Below are positions 27,540-35,712 of a stretch of 64,000 nt of DNA, in pieces (the first letter of the stretch is position 1; each line of letters opens with the position of its first letter). This stretch comes from Alkalitalea saponilacus (GTDB lineage: Bacteria > Bacteroidota > Bacteroidia > Bacteroidales > Marinilabiliaceae). Location: contig NZ_FUYV01000003.1 in NCBI RefSeq assembly GCF_900168165.1, positions 186,001 through 250,000 of the forward strand, given 5' to 3'. The translations under genes were made by a program, and so were the position numbers. The notes under the pieces were generated by a model. That model was not told where the DNA came from and made no database searches. It worked only from the letters and a program-made list of their open reading frames with translations.

Positions 27540-28537
27540 TTGTTATCACCGGCAGTGATGACGATTTCGGTAGATGCACCCTGCCAGTTCTCTACCATTC
27601 TTCGGATTTCCAGATCAGAAGTGGCCTGACGCACCATCAATCGCAGATCTATGGTGGCTGTTAGCCTCTCAGATCGATCCCTGATGGTTCTTAATTCAGG
27701 AAAAGCAATCAACCCTTGTTGATTACTCACAGCACGGTTTCTTGATAAATAACTCCCGGTATAATCAAAACGCACAGGGATATCTGCAATGGGCTGATCA
27801 TCTTCATTCACTATGATGAAATGCCTGTTGTTTTGTTCGGTGCGTTGCCGATCGGTTGCTGATTCGGTCTCGGTTTTAATATTAAGACTTCTGGAAATTC
27901 TATGAAGCCTGGATAAAGATTCAGTTCCAATGTCAACGGAGGTGTCATCGGTAATGGCAATGGTAGTGCCGGTGTGCAGATAATCCTTTACCAATTCAAG
28001 GCACTCTGTATAAAGGGAAAATGCCCTGGCATAGTTGAAGGTATGTTCATAAATGACCGCTTGCTCAAATCTTGTTCTGGCGCTGGTTAAAGCTTCGTTT
28101 CTTCTCCTGTTTTGATGGTAGCTGTATTCTGATACCGATAACCTGTAGTATTTGTGAATATAATCAGCACTTTCCCATCTGTCAACAAATTCATAACCTT
28201 CCAGGTGTTCATTGGTTACGGTTTCGATGCGGCTTTGCAGAAACTCTCTGGCTCCAAATCGATCCTCGGCCTGATAAACAGTGGTAGTAGAGGTCAGTTG
28301 AGTTCTGATTTGTGCCGCCAGGTCGTCCAGAGCAGCCTGACGAGCTCTGTCACGGTATAGTTGAGGTGATCCTGCTTTTGGTACAGAACCTATTCCATGA
28401 TAATATTGTCTGTCGATTGGACGGCTTCGCAGCCATTCGGGCTGCGAAGCAAATTCTGCTTCGGCTTTTCTGGATGATCCACAACTGTTTAATAATGCCA
28501 AGAGCATTATGGTTATAAGAAAGCATGATGATCTCAT
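27536..28537 (-). CDS. LPP20-like lipoprotein
   Basis: 333 aa from ATG 28537 (MRSSCFLI); an ATG at 28549 is an alternative. Lipobox LLNSC. The N-terminal half resembles LPP20 family lipoproteins: PEWLRSRP, YYHGIGSVPK, RARQAALDDLAAQIRTQL and a SRIETVTNEHLEGYEFVDRW segment. The C-terminal half has a beta-sandwich-like stretch (PIADIPVRFDYTGSYLSRN ... ISNQQG-type turn). It follows the TPR/CsgG-like lipoprotein by 33 bp and should be cotranscribed. The pair recalls LpoB/LPP20-type envelope lipoproteins; function unknown. Confidence 0.68.
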   Translation of the reverse strand: MRSSCFLITIMLLALLNSCGSSRKAEAEFASQPEWLRSRPIDRQYYHGIGSVPKAGSPQLYRDRARQAALDDLAAQIRTQLTSTTTVYQAEDRFGAREFLQSRIETVTNEHLEGYEFVDRWESADYIHKYYRLSVSEYSYHQNRRRNEALTSARTRFEQAVIYEHTFNYARAFSLYTECLELVKDYLHTGTTIAITDDTSVDIGTESLSRLHRISRSLNIKTETESATDRQRTEQNNRHFIIVNEDDQPIADIPVRFDYTGSYLSRNRAVSNQQGLIAFPELRTIRDRSERLTATIDLRLMVRQATSDLEIRRMVENWQGASTEIVITAGDNN

Positions 28538-28570
28538 AGCAATATGCATGATTTATGAGTCTTTTAAAGT

Positions 28571-29977
28571 TTAATTTTCGGGGTTATACCGTTCTATCTC
28601 GCGGGCTATGGTGGATGCTGATGAGTTTAGAAGTTCTTCAAGTAACGCGGTTCCCGGTTTGATCTCTTTCCTGGCCTCAAAAAGCTCCTGCAATGACCTG
28701 ATGGCTCTGCTTCCGGTTTCAACGCGGTCGGATTCGTGATCCTTATCGGCATCTCTCCAGGTTCCGGGAACTAAATGTTTGTGATTTCCGCTGAAATCGC
28801 CATATTCAATCTGATCCCTCTCTTCAAGGCTGATGGATTCACTGATCAAAATTTCACCGGTTTTAAAGTTAACAAGAGAAAACTCAATACCCAAATTTGC
28901 GATACTTCTTCTTTCAATTTTGGTATAGCTTGTTTTGCTGTATTCAGTGATTTTTTCTGTTGTTCCGTCTTCGTTTTCTACTTCTCTGCTGTGCTGAAGG
29001 TAAGCTCTTTGTGTGGTTCTGCGTACGGGGCTTGTCTGTTCTGACATTCTGGTTATTCTACCCAGCAAAATGTAATCGGTATTGATTGTAATTCCCCGGC
29101 GATTGATATAATCAATGGCCAACAAAGGATCGCTGAAGTTCTGATTTTGAAAGGCGGATGCCAGTGCCGGCTCATTGATGAGCCGGTAGAACGGGCTTTC
29201 AAGCCGGTTAATTGAACCAATTGTTTTGGTTTGAAGTTCTCTGGCTTTGGGTCTGTGCTCTCTTTCTACAGCCATAAATGGTATCACGGTGATGTGCATC
29301 ATGGCTTCCTTGAGAGCTTCTTCTCTCAGTTGTAATGCGTTTTTATAATTGCCTGTTCTGGTAATGATGGAATGAAAAGTATTATAGGCACTTCTGTAAA
29401 GACCGTTGGCCATTAATTCCAGACCGTCCCGATAAACAGGTTCAAATGTTGCTGTTTTTAAATGGTCGGCAGCATCTTTGTATCGGTTATCAATGCTCAG
29501 TATTTCCTGAAAAATTGAACGAGCTGAAGAGAAGTTTTCCAGATCAATGGCTCTCAGACCATCCTGATATAAATCTTCCAGATGGCTCTCTTTTGAATCG
29601 TTGAAAAAAACCTGATAGTCGGAGTCAATGTCCAGCCTCACTCCCAAATTGGCTACCCGGGCTCTGTATGCTTCAACTTCCATAAAGGCATTAACGGCTT
29701 CGGCATGCTGGTTATTTCTGTGAAATGCCATGAAGTCTCTTAATTTGGTGTCAACCATTAATTGTCCGGTTCTCATAAGTCCCAATCGGGCATCCACATT
29801 GTTGCGGTTGGATGACAAAGCACGCATGTAGCTGTCTGCGGCATCCTGAAATAAACCTGAATTTTCAAGTTCCAGAGCCTGTTTGAGGTGTCTTTTAGAA
29901 CCGCAGCCGGAAATAGTCAGCAGCAGAAGTAGCAGTGAAAAAAAATAAAGGACTGGTTTACAAGTATAAATACGCAT
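28571..29977 (-). CDS. TPR lipoprotein with CsgG-like C-terminal domain
   Basis: 468 aa. Lipoprotein signal ending TISGC. TPR-like helical repeats fill about residues 25-225 (QALELENSGLFQDAADSYMRAL, GLRAIDLENFSSARSIFQEIL, GLELMANGLYRSAYNTFHSII). The C-terminal half reads like a CsgG/LpoB-type domain: ITVIPFMAV, TDYILLGRITRM, then NLGIEFSLVNFKTGEILISESIS. It is the first gene of a two-gene unit with the LPP20-like lipoprotein. An outer-membrane or periplasmic complex is likely; curli-type secretion is not implied, because no curli genes are near. Confidence 0.68.
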   Translation of the reverse strand: MRIYTCKPVLYFFSLLLLLLTISGCGSKRHLKQALELENSGLFQDAADSYMRALSSNRNNVDARLGLMRTGQLMVDTKLRDFMAFHRNNQHAEAVNAFMEVEAYRARVANLGVRLDIDSDYQVFFNDSKESHLEDLYQDGLRAIDLENFSSARSIFQEILSIDNRYKDAADHLKTATFEPVYRDGLELMANGLYRSAYNTFHSIITRTGNYKNALQLREEALKEAMMHITVIPFMAVEREHRPKARELQTKTIGSINRLESPFYRLINEPALASAFQNQNFSDPLLAIDYINRRGITINTDYILLGRITRMSEQTSPVRRTTQRAYLQHSREVENEDGTTEKITEYSKTSYTKIERRSIANLGIEFSLVNFKTGEILISESISLEERDQIEYGDFSGNHKHLVPGTWRDADKDHESDRVETGSRAIRSLQELFEARKEIKPGTALLEELLNSSASTIAREIERYNPEN

Positions 29978-30078
29978 ATGAAATAATTAAGTTTTAGTTG
30001 ATGAATTGATCTGAACTGGCTTTTTCAAAAACCATCGACCCGTAATATATACGAAAAAATCAGTGTTTGGTTTGAATT

Positions 30079-30107
30079 TTATTATTTTTGAAATTCAAAA
30101 ATAATAA
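30079..30107 (+). promoter_or_regulatory. 29-bp perfect palindrome over the -7 box of the yfcC-like gene
   Basis: 14-bp arms TTATTATTTTTGAA/TTCAAAAATAATAA with one central base, ending 3 bp before the ATG at 30111. It includes a perfect -7 box TATTTTTG (30083-30090). An alternative, overlapping pairing exists between TTTGAATTT (30071-30079) and AAATTCAAA (30091-30099). The arrangement suggests an operator or a translation-blocking hairpin. Confidence 0.5.
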
Positions 30108-30110
30108 TTT

Positions 30111-31703
30111 ATGCTTCGAAAGGTACCCCATACTTATGTAATCGTCTTTTCCCTGATTTTGATCTCAGCTGTTGCAACTTGGTTTGTTCCCGGTGGACAG
30201 TACGTTCCAGTTGTGAATGACCAAGGTGTTGTTCAGGAGGGGATGCTGGTTTTTGAATCCATCGATAATCAACCACAAACCTGGGAGGTTTTTGCTGCCA
30301 TGTTTCAGGGCTTTGAGCGGCAAGCAGGCATCATCGTGTTTATTCTGATGATTGGTGGAGCATTCTGGATTCTTAACGAATCCAGAGCCATTGATGTAGG
30401 CATCCGTTCTTTTCTGAAATTTACCTCGCAACTGGATAAATACCGGATAATGAGATGGCTTGGAACCGGCAACATCATCATCGTGTTCATCATGCTGATG
30501 TTTTCGGTTTTCGGGGCAGTTTTTGGTATGAGTGAAGAGACCATTGCCTTTATAATTATCCTGGTGCCACTGGCTATCTCTTTGGGATATGACTCGATTA
30601 CCGGTGTAGGAATGGTTTTTGTGGCTGCGGGTCTCGGTTTTGCCGGGGCGGTTCTCAATCCATTTACCATAGGCATTGCGCAGGGACTGGCAGGGTTGCC
30701 ATTATTCTCGGGGTTTGAATATCGTTTGTTTTGTTGGGTGGTCATCAATATCGTTGGAATCTCATTTATTCTGTGGCATGCCAATCGTGTAAAGCGCCGT
30801 CCCGAAAATTCTCCGGTTTATGAAGAAGATGCTTATTGGCGTGAGCATATCCACATCAATGATGTGGATAATGATGAATCTGTTACATATAAATCATCCT
30901 GGATTACATGGGGTATTACCCTAATTGCGTTGATTATTTTTTCATTTTCCCATCCTGAAACCACCCTTGTAATTGGTGGCGGTTCCGGTTTTACATGGTA
31001 TTTCATCCCTTTAATCACGGTGCTTTTTGCTGTTACAGGATATTTATCCCTAAGGGTTTCATCGCCGGTTTTTGTTCTAAACCTGCTGGCTTATACAATT
31101 GTTTTCCTCATTGTTGGGGTGATGGGGTATCAGTGGTATATTATGGAAATCGCGGCCCTATTCTTTGCAATGGGGATTTTGTCCGGGTTGGCCATGAATA
31201 AAACAGCCGATCAAATTACCAATCTTTTTCTTGATGGAGCCAGAGACATCATGGCGGCAGCTCTCATTGTCGGTCTGGCCGGTGGTATCATTGTTATTTT
31301 GGAAGAAGGAAGAATTATTCACACCATCCTACACGCCATGGCAGGCGGAATGAGTGATTTAGGAGATGTTGCTTCGGTAGGAGTTATGTACGTCATTCAA
31401 ACGGTCATAAACGTTGTCATTCCAAGTGGATCAGCAAAGGCAGCACTTACCATGCCAATTATGGCACCATTCAGCGATTTAATAGGGTTATCCCGACAAG
31501 CCACCGTAATGGCTTTTCAGTTTGGTGATGGCTTTACAAATATGATTACACCCACCTCCGGTGTGTTAATCGGCGTGTTAGGAGTTGCAAAAATTCCTTA
31601 TGTGAAATGGGCTAAATGGATTGCTCCACTGATCATTATTCTTGGCGTTTTGGGATTCTTATTATTAATTCCAACAGTTACCATGGATCTGAATGGCTTT
31701 TAA
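30111..31703 (+). CDS. YfcC-family carrier (DcuC superfamily)
   Basis: 530 aa, about 12-13 membrane helices. It matches YfcC/arginine-ornithine-type carriers: PHTYVIVFSLILISAVATWFVPGGQY near the N-terminus, FGMSEETIAFIIILVPLAISLGYD, and the conserved NVVIPSGSAKAALTMPIMAP and FQFGDGFTNMITPTSG in the C-terminal half. Probably imports or exchanges amino acids or peptide-derived acids across the inner membrane; the substrate is unknown. A palindromic site overlaps its promoter. Single gene. Confidence 0.88.
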   Translation: MLRKVPHTYVIVFSLILISAVATWFVPGGQYVPVVNDQGVVQEGMLVFESIDNQPQTWEVFAAMFQGFERQAGIIVFILMIGGAFWILNESRAIDVGIRSFLKFTSQLDKYRIMRWLGTGNIIIVFIMLMFSVFGAVFGMSEETIAFIIILVPLAISLGYDSITGVGMVFVAAGLGFAGAVLNPFTIGIAQGLAGLPLFSGFEYRLFCWVVINIVGISFILWHANRVKRRPENSPVYEEDAYWREHIHINDVDNDESVTYKSSWITWGITLIALIIFSFSHPETTLVIGGGSGFTWYFIPLITVLFAVTGYLSLRVSSPVFVLNLLAYTIVFLIVGVMGYQWYIMEIAALFFAMGILSGLAMNKTADQITNLFLDGARDIMAAALIVGLAGGIIVILEEGRIIHTILHAMAGGMSDLGDVASVGVMYVIQTVINVVIPSGSAKAALTMPIMAPFSDLIGLSRQATVMAFQFGDGFTNMITPTSGVLIGVLGVAKIPYVKWAKWIAPLIIILGVLGFLLLIPTVTMDLNGF

Positions 31704-31798
31704 GTGCCTGGATTTGATTTTCAGGTATATGCAAAACTATCGACTAAGTGCGTAAATATTTATAACCAAGCATATGCCATCGTCTAGCATCTAAATTT

Positions 31799-31832
31799 CT
31801 AATCCCGATGCATCGGGAAACGATCTATTGTC
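31799..31832. repeat. Dispersed repeat with TCCCGAT/ATCGGGA hairpin, copy 2
   Basis: Matches 26225-26258 almost base for base (TCTAATCCCGATGCATCGGGA then AACGATCTATTGT). It lies 30 bp upstream of the Nudix gene. Confidence 0.65.
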
Positions 31833-31862
31833 AATAATATAATCTTTTAAGAATCTCTCGTA

Positions 31863-32393
31863 ATGACCGATCCTGTTGACGTAATTAAGTATTGTCCCAA
31901 ATGTGGATCATCGGAATTTTACTCCGATGATAAAAAATCTTTTACCTGTGGGGTATGTGGATTTAATTTTTACGTGAATTCCGCAGCGGCAGTGGCCGCG
32001 CTCATTTTAAACGAAAAGGGAGAGCTTCTGTTAACACGTCGGGCATTGAATCCAAATAAAGGGATGCTTGATTTGCCGGGTGGATTTGTAGATCCAGGTG
32101 AAAAGGTTGAAGATGCTCTTATCCGGGAAATTGACGAGGAACTTAATCTGGAAGTTACTTCACTAAGGTATTTGGTTTCGTGGCCCAATCGGTATGTTTT
32201 TTCAGGGTACACGGTTTTTACCATCGACCTTGGGTTTGTTTGTGAAGTAAAGACTTTTGATGGCATCGGGTTTCATGATGATATTTCAGGATTCGAGTTC
32301 ATTGCACCTCATAAAATTGATAACTCACAAATTTGCAGTGAGTCCATTCGGCAAATAATTGACTTCTATCGAAGGGATATTGGACAGAAGTGA
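31863..32393 (+). CDS. Nudix hydrolase with N-terminal zinc ribbon
   Basis: 176 aa. A CxxC-x14-CxxC zinc ribbon (Cys11, 14, 29, 32) precedes the Nudix domain, whose box GGFVDPGEKVEDALIREIDEEL keeps the G-x5-E-x7-REUxEE pattern. The layout resembles NADH pyrophosphatase (NudC)-like and zinc-ribbon Nudix proteins, so a nucleotide diphosphate such as NADH, ADP-ribose or a nucleotide sugar may be the substrate. A small hypothetical gene follows by 33 bp, likely in the same transcript. Confidence 0.9.
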   Translation: MTDPVDVIKYCPKCGSSEFYSDDKKSFTCGVCGFNFYVNSAAAVAALILNEKGELLLTRRALNPNKGMLDLPGGFVDPGEKVEDALIREIDEELNLEVTSLRYLVSWPNRYVFSGYTVFTIDLGFVCEVKTFDGIGFHDDISGFEFIAPHKIDNSQICSESIRQIIDFYRRDIGQK

Positions 32394-32426
32394 TTAAATT
32401 TAGTTGTCTAAAAAAGGTTTCTTGTC

Positions 32427-32777
32427 ATGGAAAATGTCAATGGCTTTTGGAGGTTTAACGAAGAGTTTGACTATGGTCGTAAAGTTGGTGAGGTGCGACT
32501 GTTTCAGGATGGAGAAGATATATCAGGTATTCTGGTGTTTAAGGAGTGGGATGAAAACGAAGAATTCATCATGGTGCGTTGTCATCTTGAAGGTTCTTTA
32601 AAAGGGAATAAACTTGAGTTCAAAGATCTAAAAACTAAATTATTACTTGGTAAGGAAGGTGATGAGTATCTGCCTGAAAGCCGAGAAGGAGTTATCAATG
32701 AACTTGGTCAGATCGTTGGAAGTACCATTGATGCGGAGGGGGTTTCTGGAATATTTGTGATGGAGCGTTACAAGTAG
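32427..32777 (+). CDS. Small conserved-looking hypothetical protein
   Basis: 116 aa, no signal peptide, no membrane helix. It appears beta-rich, with alternating strands (GEVRLFQDGEDISGILVFKEW, MVRCHLEGSLKGNKLEFKDL, IVGSTIDAEGVSGIFVMERY), consistent with a small lipocalin-like or beta-barrel domain. I do not recognise the family. It sits 33 bp after the Nudix gene. Confidence 0.65.
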   Translation: MENVNGFWRFNEEFDYGRKVGEVRLFQDGEDISGILVFKEWDENEEFIMVRCHLEGSLKGNKLEFKDLKTKLLLGKEGDEYLPESREGVINELGQIVGSTIDAEGVSGIFVMERYK

Positions 32778-32927
32778 TATTTATAAAACTTGATGTTTTC
32801 TTTGATTTTTGCGTAATTCTTCTTAAATTAAGTAACAGTAAAACGGGGTTTCCCGATGGCTTGACCCGGCTATGCAAATTAATAGTACAGCATAGTTGAA
32901 GTAAGTTGAACTCAGAACTGTTACATT

Positions 32928-33740
32928 ATGAAACGAATTCTATTATTGACAGATTTTTCTGAAACAGCCAGGAATGCATGTCGTTATGCATTGGAGATGT
33001 TTCAGAATCACAAAGTGCAGTTTTATCTGCTCAATGCCTATGATGCCGAGTTCGGAGGGAGCCCATATGTGATGCAAGTTAAGGAAGAAATGGCCGAGGA
33101 AAGTCTACGTGGCCTTAAAAGAGAACTCGAAGAACTGCACTCCGATTACCCAAATGCCAGGGTTGAACTCGCCAGTCGATTTGGTCCATTGGTTGATGTG
33201 CTAATCAAAGAAAATCATGAAGATGGCATCGATCCTGAATTTATTGTTTTTGGTTGTAGAGGTGAAAGCGCCCTGGAAAATTTTCTTTTAGGTAGTAACG
33301 CCTATGATGTCATCAAGCACGTTCATAATCCAATGATGGCAGTACCTAAAACAGCACAATACCGGTCTCCTGATAAAGTGGTGTTTGTCACTGATTTCAA
33401 GACCATTGATCAGAAAATCGCAACCCCTGTTCTGGATCTGGTCAATATGTTTAACTCCGAACTGCTTTTTGTCAATGCCATACAGGAAGAAGAGATAGAC
33501 AGACTCTCATCCGAAAGACGGGTGGCATCTTTTTTCCCAGGCGTAAAACTTAGCTTCCATTTTGTGGATGGAGATGATGTATGCCGAAGCATTTGTGATT
33601 TTACCGAGGAAAATGCTGCTGAAATGGTTGTAATGGTTCGACATAACTACAGTTTTTTTGAGAGGCTTTTTCATCCCAGTCTGACAAAAAAAATGGTGAT
33701 GCATCCACAATTCCCAATGGTAATTCTGCATGCCCGGTAG
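32928..33740 (+). CDS. Tandem universal stress protein (second copy in window)
   Basis: 270 aa. The first Usp domain keeps an ATP-binding pattern (FGCRGESALENFLLGSNAYDV); the second (about 145-270) has lost it (VMVRHNYSFFERLFHPSLTKKM). Layout is thus the reverse of the Usp at 18120, where the second domain is intact. It has its own upstream spacer and precedes an AbgT transporter by 170 bp. Exact role unknown. Confidence 0.88.
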   Translation: MKRILLLTDFSETARNACRYALEMFQNHKVQFYLLNAYDAEFGGSPYVMQVKEEMAEESLRGLKRELEELHSDYPNARVELASRFGPLVDVLIKENHEDGIDPEFIVFGCRGESALENFLLGSNAYDVIKHVHNPMMAVPKTAQYRSPDKVVFVTDFKTIDQKIATPVLDLVNMFNSELLFVNAIQEEEIDRLSSERRVASFFPGVKLSFHFVDGDDVCRSICDFTEENAAEMVVMVRHNYSFFERLFHPSLTKKMVMHPQFPMVILHAR

Positions 33741-33816
33741 TGAGTTTTTTGTTTTCTTTTGCGGATAATGGAGATTAAATCTGATATTTGTTAGAATCAG
33801 GCTGCAAAAAATATCT

Positions 33817-33824
33817 TATTTTTG
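33817..33824 (+). promoter_or_regulatory. Bacteroidota -7 box TATTTTTG for the abgT-like gene
   Basis: Exact TAnnTTTG match 87 bp before the ATG at 33911. A TTTG at 33787-33790 lies somewhat too far upstream to be an ideal -33 element. Confidence 0.38.
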
Positions 33825-33910
33825 AAACTTTGTTTGTCCTGAAGCAAGTATTAATCCTGTTATTAAACAGGGTTTTATTGATATAGTAACTGCAAAAGAA
33901 AATTATAGTT

Positions 33911-35494
33911 ATGAGTGAAACCAAGAAAGATGGATTCTTTAAAAGAGTCCTCGATAAAGTGGAGGTGATAGGTAACAAGCTGCCACAGCCGGTAACTTTA
34001 TTTGCTATACTGATGGGGATAGTCTTGATTCTGTCATGGATATTTGGTGGCGGAATTCCCTGGCTAATAGAAGGAACTTCAGTATTGAAGCCTGGAACCG
34101 GAGCTGATACCGGTGTTGCAGCTGAATACATCAAGGTTAAAAATCTGTTAACCAAGGATGGTTTACAGCAGGTGTTTACCAACATGGTGGATGTTTTTGC
34201 CACTTTTCCCCCACTGGGATTGGTGTTGGTGGTTATGCTGGGTATTGGTGTTGCTGAGCACACAGGGATGATTGCCGTTGCTCTTAAGGTGTTTGTTTCT
34301 AAGGTTCCTAAATATTTAATAACCTTTTCGATTGTTGTAGCCGGTATGATCAGCTCGGTTGCTGCCGATGCTGGTTATGTGGTGCTGATTCCCATGGGTG
34401 GAGCCATCTTTTTAGGAATGGGGCGGCATCCCCTCGCAGGAATTGCAGCTGCTTTTGCAGGTGTTTCCGGAGGTTTTGGAGCCAATTTCCTGCCAACCGG
34501 ACTGGATCCGATGATAGCAGCCTTTACAGAGCCTGCTGCTAACCTCATTGATCCTGCATACACTGTAAACCCCCTTTCTAACTGGTACCTTATGGCTGCG
34601 TCCGTACCATTGGTTGGTATTGCCGGAACTTGGGTTACCGAGAAAATTCTTGTTCCTCGTTTGGGATTATACACACCCGAAGAAGGACTTGATCTGGAAG
34701 AGCAAACCAATGATGTAACCCGTACTGAGAAAAAAGCCCTGATGTGGTCCATGATTTCGGTGCTTGCCCTGATTGGTCTGGTTGTGCTGGCCATTGCTCC
34801 AGAAAACGGATTGTTGCGAGGAGACTTTGATGAAGTTTTAGGTACAAACAGTTTTCAGCCATTTTATAGTTCTTTGGTGCCAATCATGTTCATCATCTTT
34901 TTTGTGGCTGGTTTAGTATATGGCATTGTAGCCAAAACCATTAAAACCGATAAGGATGTTTCCGATATGACGGCCAAATCCATGTCAACCATGGGATTGT
35001 ATATTGTGATTGCATTTGTTGCAGCACAGTTTGTAGCTTATTTCAACTGGTCAAATCTGGGAAGTGTTCTGGCAGTGAAAGGTTCTGATGGTTTGCAAGC
35101 CATAGGTTTTACAGGAATTCCGCTGTTGGTTGGCTTTATCCTGATATCGTCGTTGGTTAACCTTGTGATGGGAAGTGCTTCAGCTAAATGGGCTTTATTG
35201 GCACCGATTTTTGTCCCTATGCTGATGCTGATGGGATATTCTCCCGAAACTACACAGGCGGCATATCGTATCGGTGATTCATATTCCAATATACTTACTC
35301 CTTTGCTTCCATACTTCCCTCTGGTAATTGTATTTGCACAGAAGTATGTTAAAAATGTGGGAATCGGAACGCTTATTTCAATGATGTTGCCATACGCCAT
35401 CGCATTTATGATTGTAAGAATACCAATGTTTGTGGCTTGGATCATGCTTAATTTACCATTGGGTATTCAAGGCCCCATTTATTATAATCCCTGA
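33911..35494 (+). CDS. AbgT-family transporter
   Basis: 527 aa, multi-spanning. It fits AbgT/MtrF carriers: RVLDKVEVIGNKLPQPVTLFAIL at the start, ATFPPLGLVLVVMLGIGVAEHTGM, the GGFGANFLPTGLDP re-entrant segment, and NLVMGSASAKWALLAPIFVPMLM with GDSYSNILTPLLPYFPLV near the end. Family members move p-aminobenzoyl-glutamate or export sulfonamide-like antimetabolites. It ends in a strong terminator at 35560. With YfcC and the PepD operon it suggests active use of peptides and folate-type breakdown products (inference). Confidence 0.92.
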   Translation: MSETKKDGFFKRVLDKVEVIGNKLPQPVTLFAILMGIVLILSWIFGGGIPWLIEGTSVLKPGTGADTGVAAEYIKVKNLLTKDGLQQVFTNMVDVFATFPPLGLVLVVMLGIGVAEHTGMIAVALKVFVSKVPKYLITFSIVVAGMISSVAADAGYVVLIPMGGAIFLGMGRHPLAGIAAAFAGVSGGFGANFLPTGLDPMIAAFTEPAANLIDPAYTVNPLSNWYLMAASVPLVGIAGTWVTEKILVPRLGLYTPEEGLDLEEQTNDVTRTEKKALMWSMISVLALIGLVVLAIAPENGLLRGDFDEVLGTNSFQPFYSSLVPIMFIIFFVAGLVYGIVAKTIKTDKDVSDMTAKSMSTMGLYIVIAFVAAQFVAYFNWSNLGSVLAVKGSDGLQAIGFTGIPLLVGFILISSLVNLVMGSASAKWALLAPIFVPMLMLMGYSPETTQAAYRIGDSYSNILTPLLPYFPLVIVFAQKYVKNVGIGTLISMMLPYAIAFMIVRIPMFVAWIMLNLPLGIQGPIYYNP

Positions 35495-35559
35495 TTATAG
35501 AAATGATATAAGCAGATTGTTGCAATCTAATCATTGCCTTTCTCTTTTAGCATATAACT

Positions 35560-35605
35560 AAACAAACAGTCCTGCTCCTTTTTTGGAGCAGGACTGTTTG
35601 TTTTA
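35560..35605 (+). terminator. Strong terminator after the abgT-like gene
   Basis: 19-bp perfect stem (AAACAAACAGTCCTGCTCC and complement) with a T6 loop and TTT after it. Confidence 0.88.
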
Positions 35606-35641
35606 TCTATGTTTCATAATGTTTCTGTCAACTATTCTTTT

Positions 35642-35649
35642 TAAATTTG
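35642..35649 (+). promoter_or_regulatory. Bacteroidota -7 box TAAATTTG for nnr
   Basis: Exact TAnnTTTG match 64 bp before the ATG at 35713; a -33 element is not clear. Confidence 0.38.
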
Positions 35650-35712
35650 TTAATGTTGAAAATTTCAATCATTTTCTGTTTTTGGAAAGCATCATAAAAT
35701 TATCAATATTAA

